From assembly GCA_027005175.1 (NCBI GenBank), contig JALTMC010000642.1, forward strand, positions 1 through 12,756: a DNA stretch of 12,756 bases, in the 5' to 3' direction. The DNA is from Myxococcales bacterium. GTDB taxonomy: Bacteria; Myxococcota_C; UBA6777. Numbering within the stretch: the first letter of the stretch is position 1; each line of letters opens with the position of its first letter. Positions 1 to 6,509 of this stretch are shown here, piece after piece. A program made the position numbers and the translations under genes. The notes under the pieces were generated by a model that was not told the origin of the DNA, made no database searches, and worked only from the letters and a program-made list of their open reading frames with translations.

Positions 1-1
1 T

Positions 2-2290
2 CAGAAGTTGACGATTCTAGCTTCCATTGATTTTGGAGAGGATGTTTTGAACAAACAGCCCAATCGTTGGTTGTTTGTGAATCTTCCTGGAAAGGATCAT
101 CGTTCTACGAGTGCGGAGTCGCGTCCTTTAATTGCAGATGTTCAACCAGACTCTTTTGAATTTCCCTCTCATCTTAAACTTGCATGGAGTGCAACATCCA
201 TGGCGAGTTGGGGTACCGATAATTACTTGTTTAGTGTCGGGAACCCACAGCTTACAGCGGCATTGATCGGAATTGAGTCCACTCTCTGTACAGGTGCAGA
301 CTGCAAAAAAGATCGCGACAATACGATCAGACTCATTCTTGGTTATCATGAAACAACTGGAGTCAGTTATCGAACGCATCGTTTGGGTGCGATCGAGCAC
401 TCGAGTCCTACAGTCATCGGGCCACCGAAGGAGAATCGAAAAGATACAACTTATTTACGTTGGTTGCGGACACCGATCAAAGCTGGAGGCTTTTCTCGTA
501 CCATTCAGCAGCGACCTTCTGTGGTGTATGTGGGAAGCAATGATGGCATTATGCATGCTTTTCATGCGGAGACAGGAGCGGAATTGTGGGGCTTTATTCC
601 CAAAACCATTCTGCACAAAATTCGAGAGGTGACGAATGGTGTGGGACCCAAAGGTGGTCGTGTCTACACTGTGGATGGAACTCCTGTGGTACAAAATGTA
701 CAGATGTACCGCTATGTCGATCCCAGAACTTCGTCCGTGGTCTCCAAGTGGAGAACTGTTCTTCTGTTTGGCTTGAGGAGTGGTGGAAAGGGTTATATTG
801 CGATTGATGTAAGTAATCCTTACCAGCCTCGTTTGCTTTGGGAAATTAACAATCAAAGTGATAAAGATCCTGCCGATAGCAGCAAGGGTACGTTTGATCG
901 AATGAGCTATACCTATGGCAAGCCTTTGATTGCCAATGTGTTAATCAACTGGAAGGGACGCCTTCAGGAGCGTGCTGTCGCGATCTTGCCTGGTGGTGTT
1001 GGCTTGAATCAGAAGAATAGCTCGATCGTGCTGAATCGCACAGATCCAAGGCAAGGAGGCGTTGTTTATATTGTGGATCTTGAATCTGGTACTCTTATCA
1101 AAGAGATCTTGCCGATCGATCCAAGCAAAGGTATTTTTGCAAGCCGAGCGCGGGGAATCGCGGCAGGACCTGTTGGCTATGCCATTCAACCATCGATTGC
1201 CACTCGTGTATTTGTGGGTGATGTTTTGGGTCGTCTTTTCCGTATCGATCTTACAGATCATGATCCTTCACAATGGAAAACAACTCTCTTTTTCAACTTG
1301 TTTGGAGCAAACGAAGTGCCGATGCCCATCATGGCAGCACCTACGATTGCATTCAATCGGCGGGGCGAGCTTGTTCTCTTCGGTGGCACAGGCAATATCC
1401 AAAATGTCAACTCAGTTACAGGTGTCAATAAGATCTTTTCCTTACGTGAGGTTCTTGAGATTACCAACACTAGCTTTCTCGTAAAGGCTGTACCTAACTT
1501 TGTAGCTCCACTCAATAAATACCTTCCCAATGAGTTTGGCACTCAACCAGGTCGCGAGGTCTCCCTTACGAGTGCAACAGGAGAAAAGGTCACTGGCTCC
1601 CCTGTTATATTCAAAGGACTTGCTTATTTTCATACCTATATTCCCAGCCCGGCCCTTCCGGTTTGTGGAGTTCCTGGACATGCACGTCTCTATGGCGTCC
1701 ATTTCGATGAAGCTTGTAGGTCTCAGAACTGTGTCAATGCCTTAATGTCGAGGGAGACTGTGCATTACTACCATAAGGTCCTGGGTTATGTTAAACCTGC
1801 TCAGAATCCCCTCAAATGCTGCGATACGGATGGTATTTGTAATTCCTCCTTGGAAGATCCACCCACGGATGATGCTTATGCGGCAAATCCCAAGCTATGT
1901 GGTGATCTTCACTACACTGTGCCGATGCTTCAAGACAGAGTGACAAAGGAACCTTACCAGTACCATCGCTATCGGGGGATTGGGCCAAATACGATGAGCA
2001 TGGGAGTACATCTAGCGTTTCAGCCAGGATTGCTTCAGATCTCTCGAATTGTTCAAAACTCGACCTTTGCAGGGCATAGCATCGTCAATAAGAGCGCAGG
2101 CTCTTTCTTCCTCTCGATGCAGGTCGCAGGACGAGATCCTTCTTCGGATCCAAACTTTTCTCTCAAAGCAATGCGTGCCATTCTACCTTCTACAGATGCC
2201 CAACTCTCCAAAGGAAACTTTGTTGGACTGACCTCCGTCTCCACAACCATTCCCCTACTTGTTACCTCCTGGGGCTCTTTGCTCAACTAA
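2..2290 (+). CDS. pilY1: PilY1/PilC-like type IV pilus tip protein, 5'-truncated
   Basis: C-terminal portion of a PilY1-family protein, which in known systems sits at the tip of type IV pili and acts in adhesion, pilus extension and surface sensing. The frame is open to the left edge (codons CAG AAG precede a TTG at 8), so the start is outside the window; PilY1 proteins usually exceed 1000 residues. Numbering from the TTG at 8, family hallmarks are RLGAIEHSSPTVIGPP (about 125-140), VVYVGSNDGIMHAFHAETG (172-190), SGGKGYIAIDVSNP (258-271), FVGDVLGRLFRIDL (402-415) and LFGGTGN (457-463). These are strands of the C-terminal beta-propeller. The acidic calcium loop that normally precedes the YAGDxxGNxWRxDL-type strand is absent. 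The region after about residue 550 is rich in Cys (VCG, ACRSQNC, KCC, ICN, LCG), which suggests disulfides in an exported protein. It ends in TAA and converges on the CBS gene. Family assignment is firm; pilus function is inferred. Confidence 0.85.
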   Translation, partial: QKLTILASIDFGEDVLNKQPNRWLFVNLPGKDHRSTSAESRPLIADVQPDSFEFPSHLKLAWSATSMASWGTDNYLFSVGNPQLTAALIGIESTLCTGADCKKDRDNTIRLILGYHETTGVSYRTHRLGAIEHSSPTVIGPPKENRKDTTYLRWLRTPIKAGGFSRTIQQRPSVVYVGSNDGIMHAFHAETGAELWGFIPKTILHKIREVTNGVGPKGGRVYTVDGTPVVQNVQMYRYVDPRTSSVVSKWRTVLLFGLRSGGKGYIAIDVSNPYQPRLLWEINNQSDKDPADSSKGTFDRMSYTYGKPLIANVLINWKGRLQERAVAILPGGVGLNQKNSSIVLNRTDPRQGGVVYIVDLESGTLIKEILPIDPSKGIFASRARGIAAGPVGYAIQPSIATRVFVGDVLGRLFRIDLTDHDPSQWKTTLFFNLFGANEVPMPIMAAPTIAFNRRGELVLFGGTGNIQNVNSVTGVNKIFSLREVLEITNTSFLVKAVPNFVAPLNKYLPNEFGTQPGREVSLTSATGEKVTGSPVIFKGLAYFHTYIPSPALPVCGVPGHARLYGVHFDEACRSQNCVNALMSRETVHYYHKVLGYVKPAQNPLKCCDTDGICNSSLEDPPTDDAYAANPKLCGDLHYTVPMLQDRVTKEPYQYHRYRGIGPNTMSMGVHLAFQPGLLQISRIVQNSTFAGHSIVNKSAGSFFLSMQVAGRDPSSDPNFSLKAMRAILPSTDAQLSKGNFVGLTSVSTTIPLLVTSWGSLLN

Positions 2291-2422
2291 CTTCTCTGCA
2301 CCTGAGCTTTCGATGTGGAAGCTATCTCATACTCTCCCTGTCACCTCTTGGGCTTGGGGCTCTTTACTCAACCAATCTCTCTGCACTTAAGCTTTCTTCG
2401 ATGTGGAAGCTATCTCATACTC
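2262..2422. repeat. Imperfect tandem duplication over two convergent gene ends
   Basis: Copy A (about 2262-2334) and copy B (about 2341-2422) share blocks such as GGGGCTCTTT.CTCAAC, CTCTGCAC.T.AGCTTT and the exact 20-mer CGATGTGGAAGCTATCTCAT. Copy B carries about 6 plus 3 extra bases. Copy A covers the last codons and stop of the PilY1-like gene; copy B covers the last codons and stop of the CBS gene on the opposite strand. Each gene end is therefore accompanied by a decayed relic of the other. A hairpin can form at 2305-2323 (AGCTTTC / GGAAGCT, one G-U pair), but no T-tract follows. Confidence 0.8.
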
Positions 2423-2842
2423 ACCTTCGAGGAATTGGCTGAGCAGTCGAAGCAGGTCTGTTTCGGTGAGAATTCCTGCGGGCTTGTTGCTGTCTAAAGG
2501 CACAACAACGACGCTGGATATCTTGTGGCGCAACATCATCACAACAGCTTCCAGAACAGGATCACTGGGACGTACTGTTACGGGATTTCTTGTCATAAGC
2601 TCAGACAATGGTTTGAGCATCCACTCCATGTCAGTGGAGCGGATATCCTCCCGATCAAAGGAGTTTTGGAGTTGCTGCTTAAGGTCGCGATCTGATACAA
2701 TTCCCAACAGCTCCCCCATTTCATCGACGACAGGTATATGGCGAAGTTGATTCTCCTGCATCTTGATCAACGCATGATATGCCAGGTGTTCGGAGGATAA
2801 TGTGTGCACATCCAAAGACATCAGATCCGCAACTTTCTTCAT
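2387..2842 (-). CDS. Two-CBS-domain protein
   Basis: A 151-residue soluble protein made almost entirely of a tandem CBS pair (Bateman module). CBS1 spans about residues 7-60 and ends in GIVSDRDL (47-54). CBS2 spans about 83-135, with MTRNPVTVRPSDPVLEAV and GILTETDLLRLL (123-134). Such modules bind adenosine nucleotides or related ligands and usually regulate a partner. No catalytic domain is attached, so the output is unknown; stand-alone proteins of this size resemble AcuB-like or general stress CBS proteins. The ATG start is supported by AGAAAGG upstream on the minus strand. A TATAAT on that strand (2906-2911) is a candidate -10 element with a poor -35. The gene is divergent from the acyl operon and convergent with the PilY1-like gene. 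Its last codons lie in copy B of the local duplication, so the C-terminal tail (EYEIASTSKKA) may be recently changed. Confidence 0.85.
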   Translation of the reverse strand: MKKVADLMSLDVHTLSSEHLAYHALIKMQENQLRHIPVVDEMGELLGIVSDRDLKQQLQNSFDREDIRSTDMEWMLKPLSELMTRNPVTVRPSDPVLEAVVMMLRHKISSVVVVPLDSNKPAGILTETDLLRLLSQFLEGEYEIASTSKKA

Positions 2843-2905
2843 TGATCTAACCTTTCTTCTTGTTTGTTGTTGTTGTGTTCAGGGTACTTAAATCTCCACC
2901 CTCTT

Positions 2906-2911
2906 ATTATA
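2906..2911 (-). promoter_or_regulatory. Candidate -10 box for the CBS gene
   Basis: ATTATA on the + strand reads TATAAT on the minus strand, about 64 bases upstream of the CBS start codon. No convincing -35 hexamer lies 16-18 bases further upstream, so this is suggestive only. Confidence 0.3.
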
Positions 2912-2965
2912 AAAATGTAAGCTCTCTGAGATTTGATTTGCGTCAAGTTATAGGGTGACTTCTCA

Positions 2966-2985
2966 CCACTTTGTATGTAAAGTGG
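2966..2985. promoter_or_regulatory. 20-bp inverted repeat, candidate operator
   Basis: CCACTTT-GTATGT-AAAGTGG is a perfect 7-bp dyad with a 6-bp spacer. It lies between the divergent CBS gene and the acyl operon, about 85-104 bases before the fabD start. Position and symmetry fit a dimeric repressor site, or a short hairpin in the leader RNA. It matches no operator that I can name with confidence. Confidence 0.35.
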
Positions 2986-3025
2986 ATGTTATGGATGCAC
3001 GTTGATATCTGTGATAGGAGGTAAC

Positions 3026-3073
3026 ATGGCCCTATTCTCTGAAAGATGGAGAAGGAAGGAGCGAATGGCATGA
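3026..3073 (+). CDS. Possible 15-codon leader peptide overlapping fabD
   Basis: ATG at 3026 follows a near-perfect Shine-Dalgarno sequence (AGGAGGT, 3016-3022), only 4 bases from the GGAGG core to the ATG. It encodes MALFSERWRRKERMA and stops with a TGA (3071-3073) that overlaps the fabD ATG at 3070 as ATGA. The fabD SD (AAGGAG, 3056-3061) lies inside it. The best ribosome-binding sequence in the leader belongs to this mini-ORF rather than to fabD, so translational coupling is plausible. No homology is claimed and it may simply be untranslated leader. Confidence 0.35.
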   Translation: MALFSERWRRKERMA

Positions 3074-4026
3074 CTAGGGTTGGTTTTTTGTTTCCAGGCC
3101 AGGGTAGTCAGACCGTGGGTATGGGGTTCGAGGTGGCAAAGCGATATCCTTTCGCCAGAGAGCTTTTTCGGAGAGCGGATGAGCTTTTGGGTTTTTCTCT
3201 GTCTCAGATGTGTTTTCAAGGTCCTGAGGAGGAGCTTAAAAAAACAGAGAATGCACAACCGGCTTTGTTTGTTGTGAGTGCTGCTCTTTTTGAAGCTCTT
3301 CGGGCAGAGGGGGTGGTGCCCGCGGCTGTTGCGGGTCATTCTCTCGGTGAGTACTCTGCGTTATATGCTGCGGGTGTCTTCGACTTTTCGACGGGGTTGC
3401 GTCTGGTGCAACAACGTGGTGAGGCCTTTGCGGCGGCGGGGCGAGAACGCAACGGAGCGATGGCAGCTATTGTTGGATTGATGGAGGAAGAAGTGGAGGC
3501 CATCTGTGCAGAGGTGAGTGGTGACAAGGTGGTTGTCTCTGCCAACGTGAATTCACCTGGACAGATTGTCATATCGGGTGATACAGAGGCTGTCGAAGCC
3601 GCTTGTTTAAAAGCGAAAGAAGAGGGTGCCAAACGCACATTTCCTCTCACAGTGAGTGGTGCATTTCACTCACCTTTGGTGGCTTCTGCAGCTCAAGTGA
3701 TCCAGAAGGCTCTTGCACCACTTCCCTTTGCGTCTCCACAGAGCTTGTTTGTCAACAATGTGGATGCAGAGCTGCTTTTCGAAGGAGATGTTATTAAAGA
3801 TTCCTTGGTGCGACAGATCACAGGTACTGTCCGGTGGGTGGCTTGTATGGAGAAGTTAGTCTCTGAAGGTGTCGATACCTTTGTTGAGGTTGGCAGTGGC
3901 AAGGCTCTGACGGGATTGGTTCGACGAATTAATCGGAGTATCCCTCGCTATATGACACAAACCAATGAATCTTTTGACAAAGCCATTGCCAATTTAAAAT
4001 CAGATCGCAATGTTCCGGCCTTGTGA
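3070..4026 (+). CDS. fabD: Malonyl-CoA:ACP transacylase (FabD)
   Basis: FabD moves malonyl from CoA to the phosphopantetheine arm of ACP in the cytoplasm. The 318-residue product is the usual family length. It shows the full catalytic set: PGQGSQ (9-14, oxyanion Gln11), GHSLGEYSAL with the nucleophile Ser91, Arg115 (QQRGEAF) that binds the malonyl carboxylate, and the partner His200 in GAFHSP. The C-terminal VEVGSGKALTGLVRRI is also typical. The ATG at 3070 is preferred over the in-frame ATG at 3046 because MTRVGFLFPGQGSQ matches the usual N-terminus and AAGGAG lies 8 bases upstream. It is the first gene of the acyl operon. The usual housekeeping neighbours (fabG, acpP, fabF) are absent and the ACP downstream is a specialised type, so this copy probably serves the operon, though it could also be the cell's main FabD. 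Confidence 0.93.
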   Translation: MTRVGFLFPGQGSQTVGMGFEVAKRYPFARELFRRADELLGFSLSQMCFQGPEEELKKTENAQPALFVVSAALFEALRAEGVVPAAVAGHSLGEYSALYAAGVFDFSTGLRLVQQRGEAFAAAGRERNGAMAAIVGLMEEEVEAICAEVSGDKVVVSANVNSPGQIVISGDTEAVEAACLKAKEEGAKRTFPLTVSGAFHSPLVASAAQVIQKALAPLPFASPQSLFVNNVDAELLFEGDVIKDSLVRQITGTVRWVACMEKLVSEGVDTFVEVGSGKALTGLVRRINRSIPRYMTQTNESFDKAIANLKSDRNVPAL

Positions 4027-4088
4027 TAGGGGACGGTGTTAAGCTTGATGTCCTGCTCATGGACTGTTACATTGGGAGCCTGTCTCCA

Positions 4089-4109
4089 ACGACACTTTTT
4101 GAGTGTTGT
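4089..4109 (+). other. Short hairpin in the fabD-ACP gap
   Basis: ACGACACT-TTTTG-AGTGTTGT can form an 8-bp stem with one G-U pair. The 155-base gap also holds the inverted repeat CGATG-CA-CATCG (4154-4165) just before the ACP ribosome-binding site. The function is unknown; it may be an RNA processing or stability element within the operon. Confidence 0.3.
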
Positions 4110-4181
4110 CCTGAGGAGCAAGGGGCTGCTTGATGTATCCATTCGTTTGCTGTCGATGCACATCGGTGGAGGAAGGACTGC

Positions 4182-4415
4182 GTGACCAAACAAGATTTTT
4201 TACGATTGTTGGGTGAGTTGCTGGAAGAAGAGCCGGATTCTTTGACGGGCAAGGAGGCACTGAAAGACTTAGAGCCTTGGGACTCTTTGGCTGTCATGGA
4301 GTTTCTTGCTCTCGTGGATGAGCACTTTGAAATGGTTCTACAGCCGAAGCATATCGCTGCCTGTGAAACTGTTGCAGATCTGATGGCTTTGCTTGGTGAT
4401 AAAGTCACAGGCTAA
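4182..4415 (+). CDS. Specialised acyl carrier protein
   Basis: A 77-residue acyl carrier protein with the phosphopantetheine attachment serine at residue 35, in EPWDSLAVMEFLALVDEHF. The WDSLAVxxFxALVDE pattern and the ending CETVADLMALLGDK resemble ACPs of polysaccharide and flagellin-glycan clusters. They differ from the housekeeping AcpP signature (GADSLDTVEL). It would carry malonyl from FabD and then the 3-ketoacyl or 3-hydroxyacyl intermediates made by the neighbouring KAS III and SDR enzymes. The start is GTG at 4182, preceded by GGAGGAAGG (4168-4176). It lies 155 bases after fabD. A 45-codon open frame from an ATG at 4048 stops at a TGA overlapping this GTG (GTGA), which might couple translation. 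The protein type is firm; the pathway is inferred from context. Confidence 0.9.
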   Translation: MTKQDFLRLLGELLEEEPDSLTGKEALKDLEPWDSLAVMEFLALVDEHFEMVLQPKHIAACETVADLMALLGDKVTG

Positions 4416-4483
4416 GAGGTGAGTCTGGCGTTAGAGTGTCTTTTCTACCTGACGATGTGGAGTGATTTCGTGAACTACTCGGC

Positions 4484-4516
4484 CCTAAAGGAACGGGATT
4501 GCATGCCCACTTTAGG
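4484..4516 (+). other. Hairpin upstream of the first KAS III gene
   Basis: CCTAAAG (4484-4490) pairs perfectly with CTTTAGG (4510-4516). Inside it GGG (4495-4497) can pair with CCC (4506-4508), giving a two-part stem-loop. It ends 5 bases before the GAAGGG ribosome-binding site of the KAS III gene and could affect its translation. No known riboswitch class is recognised. Confidence 0.35.
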
Positions 4517-4534
4517 TTCAAGAAGGGTCCAAGC

Positions 4535-5623
4535 ATGGTAAGTCATCAAGTGTCTGGGGTTGGGTTGCGTGGGATAGCATCGGCTGTTCCTCAAACAATA
4601 CAGACGGCGGAAAGTTTGGCAGATATCTTTGGTGAGGAAGCGACCAAGAAGCTGATAAAGCGGGTTGGTGTACGTGAACGTCGGGTTGCTGGGGTGCTCT
4701 GCTCCTCGGATCTATGTGAGGTTGCGGCGGAACGTCTATTGCAGGAGTTGGCATGGGACAAGGCATCGATCGATGCTCTTCTCTTTGTGACGCAAACTCC
4801 AGATTATGTCTTGCCTGCCACTGCGTGTTCTCTGCATGAGCGATTGTCACTGTCATCACACTGTATTGCGTTGGATATCAACCTTGGTTGCTCTGGCTAT
4901 ATCTATGGTTTGTGGATGGCCTCACAGTTCTTGATGGGGGGTGCTGTTAAGCGTTTGTTGCTTTTGGTAGGAGATACACCCAGTCGATTTGTCTCTCCCG
5001 AGGATCGCTCTACCGCTCCGTTGTTTGGAGACGCTGGGACTGCAACGGCGTTGGAGTTTGTCCCCGAGGCTTTATCGCTGTCGTTTTCTCTTGGTACGGA
5101 CGGAACAGGGGGTGAGCATTTGATGATTCCTGCTGGCTCTTTTCGTCAGCCGCACACAGAATCGACAGAGGTTCGAAAAGAGCAAAGTGACGGGAGTATT
5201 CGCAGTGATGAAGATCTGTCAATGAATGGCGCAGAGGTCTTTGCCTTTGCATTGCGAGAGATTCCAGATCTGGTCAAAACAACCCTTGCATTGGCAGAGT
5301 GGGATATCGAGCACGTCGACGCTTTTGTCCCCCATCAGGCCAATGCGTTTTTGTTGCGTCACTTGGCCAAACGTATGAAGCTACCCTTGGAGAAGATGCA
5401 CCTTAATTTGGAACAGTTTGGCAACACAAGTTGCGCCTCAATCCCCCTGGCGATCACTACAGAGTTAGCTGGCTCTCTGTCGCGCTCGTCGATGAATTTG
5501 TTGTTGGTTGGCTTTGGTGTGGGTTGGTCTTGGGGAGCTGTGGCTCTGACTGCTGCACCGATGGTGCTGCCTGCATTAATAGAGGTCGAATCCTCCCATT
5601 TTTCCCTCAAGGGAGTGAGATAG
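4535..5623 (+). CDS. 3-oxoacyl-ACP synthase III family protein (first copy)
   Basis: A 362-residue KAS III (FabH-like) enzyme of the thiolase fold. The family joins an acyl-CoA primer to malonyl-ACP to give 3-ketoacyl-ACP. The triad is intact: Cys119 in LDINLGCSGYIYG, His267 in VPHQAN and Asn297 in QFGNTSCASIP, with the C-terminal GFGVGWSWG glycine loop. It is longer than E. coli FabH (317), with an insertion around residues 200-228 between MIPAGSFRQP and DLSMNGAEVFAFAL. The same insertion occurs in the second copy downstream, so both belong to one subfamily. The ATG at 4535 is chosen because GAAGGG lies 7 bases upstream; an in-frame TTG at 4499 would add 12 unconserved residues. Neighbouring ACP, FabD and SDR suggest one condensation making a special acyl chain. 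The primer cannot be read from the sequence. Confidence 0.9.
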   Translation: MVSHQVSGVGLRGIASAVPQTIQTAESLADIFGEEATKKLIKRVGVRERRVAGVLCSSDLCEVAAERLLQELAWDKASIDALLFVTQTPDYVLPATACSLHERLSLSSHCIALDINLGCSGYIYGLWMASQFLMGGAVKRLLLLVGDTPSRFVSPEDRSTAPLFGDAGTATALEFVPEALSLSFSLGTDGTGGEHLMIPAGSFRQPHTESTEVRKEQSDGSIRSDEDLSMNGAEVFAFALREIPDLVKTTLALAEWDIEHVDAFVPHQANAFLLRHLAKRMKLPLEKMHLNLEQFGNTSCASIPLAITTELAGSLSRSSMNLLLVGFGVGWSWGAVALTAAPMVLPALIEVESSHFSLKGVR

Positions 5624-5724
5624 CGTCATGTTTCATCATCATTTCAAGGTTTTTATGACGTCTTCCCGCTCTTTCCCCAAGGTCTTCCAACTCTTTCCCC
5701 AAGGGAGTGAGATAGCATCATGTT
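5601..5724 (+). repeat. Duplicated translation-initiation segment
   Basis: TTTCCCTCAAGGGAGTGAGATAGCGTCATGTT-like sequence at 5601-5632 recurs at 5694-5724 with a one-base gap and a G-to-A change in GATAGC(G/A)TCATGTT. The first copy spans the stop of the KAS III gene; the second carries the SD-like AAGGGAG and ATG of the following SDR. Between them lies a 22-bp tandem repeat (5661-5682 and 5683-5704, two mismatches) ending in CTCTTTCCCCAAGG. Confidence 0.85.
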
Positions 5725-5726
5725 GA
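5628..5726 (+). CDS. Possible 32-codon mini-ORF made by the duplication
   Basis: The upstream copy of the duplicated AAGGGAG...ATG segment opens a frame at 5628 that encodes 32 residues (starting MFHHHFKVF, ending QGSEIASC). It stops at the TGA at 5724-5726, six bases inside the SDR gene, whose ATG is at 5720. It has the same SD and spacing as the SDR gene, so it could be translated and coupled to it, but it is equally well explained as a by-product of the duplication. No family resemblance. Confidence 0.2.
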   Translation: MFHHHFKVFMTSSRSFPKVFQLFPQGSEIASC

Positions 5727-6478
5727 ATCCCCTGGATATGACAGGCAAAACAATCCTCATCGCAGGTGCCTCTGCCGGACTGGGGAGAGCTTCTGCAAAG
5801 TTACTCAGTCAGCTGGGGGCTCGTCTTGTTCTTGTGGCGCGAAGAGCGGAAGTTTTACAAAAACTGGCCGACTCTTTGGTGGGAGGATCTGTTGTTGTTC
5901 CCTTTGACTTGATGAATACAGAAGCGATCCCTTCGATGATTCGGGATGTCACAGAGAAAAATGGTACCTTGGATGGTCTTGTTCACAGTGCTGCGATACA
6001 ACGTACTCGGTCGATACGATCTCTCAAAGGAAAAGAGTTTGAGTCTGTGATGACACTCGGAGTAGAGGCGGGACTTGCTCTGGTTCGAGGCTTTCAACAA
6101 CAGGGTGTTGGGCGTGACAAGGGGGGTAGCATTGTCTTTTTATCATCGGTCTCGGGAAGTGTAGGGCAGCCAGGGTTGGCTGCTTATTGTGCTAGCAAAG
6201 GTGCCGTGGAGTCACTCACGCGATCGCTTGCCTGTGAGCTGGCTGTGACAGGGGTCCGAGTCAACAGTGTGGCTCCTGCGCAGATCTTAACAGGCTCTCT
6301 CAAGGAGCTTCAAAAGTCTCTCACAGATGAGCAATTTGAGGCTTTTCGTTCTCGGCATCCATTAGACTTTGGTCGCCCTGAAGATGTCGCGAATGCCATC
6401 GCTTTTCTGCTCTCTGATGCCAGTCGCTGGATCACGGGCACGAACTTGGTTATCGATGGTGGCTATCTTGCTCAATAA
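5720..6478 (+). CDS. SDR family oxidoreductase, FabG-like 3-ketoacyl-ACP reductase
   Basis: A 252-residue classical short-chain dehydrogenase/reductase. It has a Rossmann motif GASAGLGR (16-23), Arg41-Arg42 after the second strand (typical of NADPH preference), catalytic Ser143 (FLSSVSGS), Tyr156 and Lys160 (YCASK), and the end motif WITGTNLVIDGGY. These features suit NADPH-dependent reduction of the 3-ketoacyl-ACP made by the adjacent KAS III. Gly114 appears to sit where many SDRs have the tetrad Asn, and HSAA replaces the usual NNAG. The sequence is the type found in glycan and O-antigen acyl clusters. AAGGGAG (5701-5707) lies 12 bases before the ATG, longer than ideal; a stop at 5708 excludes any earlier in-frame start. 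The gene lies 31 bases before a paralogous SDR. Substrate is inferred from context. Confidence 0.88.
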   Translation: MLNPLDMTGKTILIAGASAGLGRASAKLLSQLGARLVLVARRAEVLQKLADSLVGGSVVVPFDLMNTEAIPSMIRDVTEKNGTLDGLVHSAAIQRTRSIRSLKGKEFESVMTLGVEAGLALVRGFQQQGVGRDKGGSIVFLSSVSGSVGQPGLAAYCASKGAVESLTRSLACELAVTGVRVNSVAPAQILTGSLKELQKSLTDEQFEAFRSRHPLDFGRPEDVANAIAFLLSDASRWITGTNLVIDGGYLAQ

Positions 6479-6509
6479 GACTTGGAACTCCGAGCCCAGA
6501 ACAAATCCC

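Noticed and set aside
2305-2323. Intrinsic terminator after the PilY1-like gene
   Set aside because: A 7-bp stem with a wobble pair exists, but no T-tract follows and the same sequence is coding in the second copy.
3046-3069. Alternative fabD start at the ATG at 3046
   Set aside because: It would add eight residues not seen in FabD, and the best SD lies downstream of it, correctly spaced for the ATG at 3070.
6369-6509. N-terminal extension of SDR2 from a start at 6369
   Set aside because: It overlaps SDR1 by over 100 bases and adds 47 residues before the Rossmann strand with no SDR similarity. ATG at 6510 or 6516 gives a standard SDR N-terminus.
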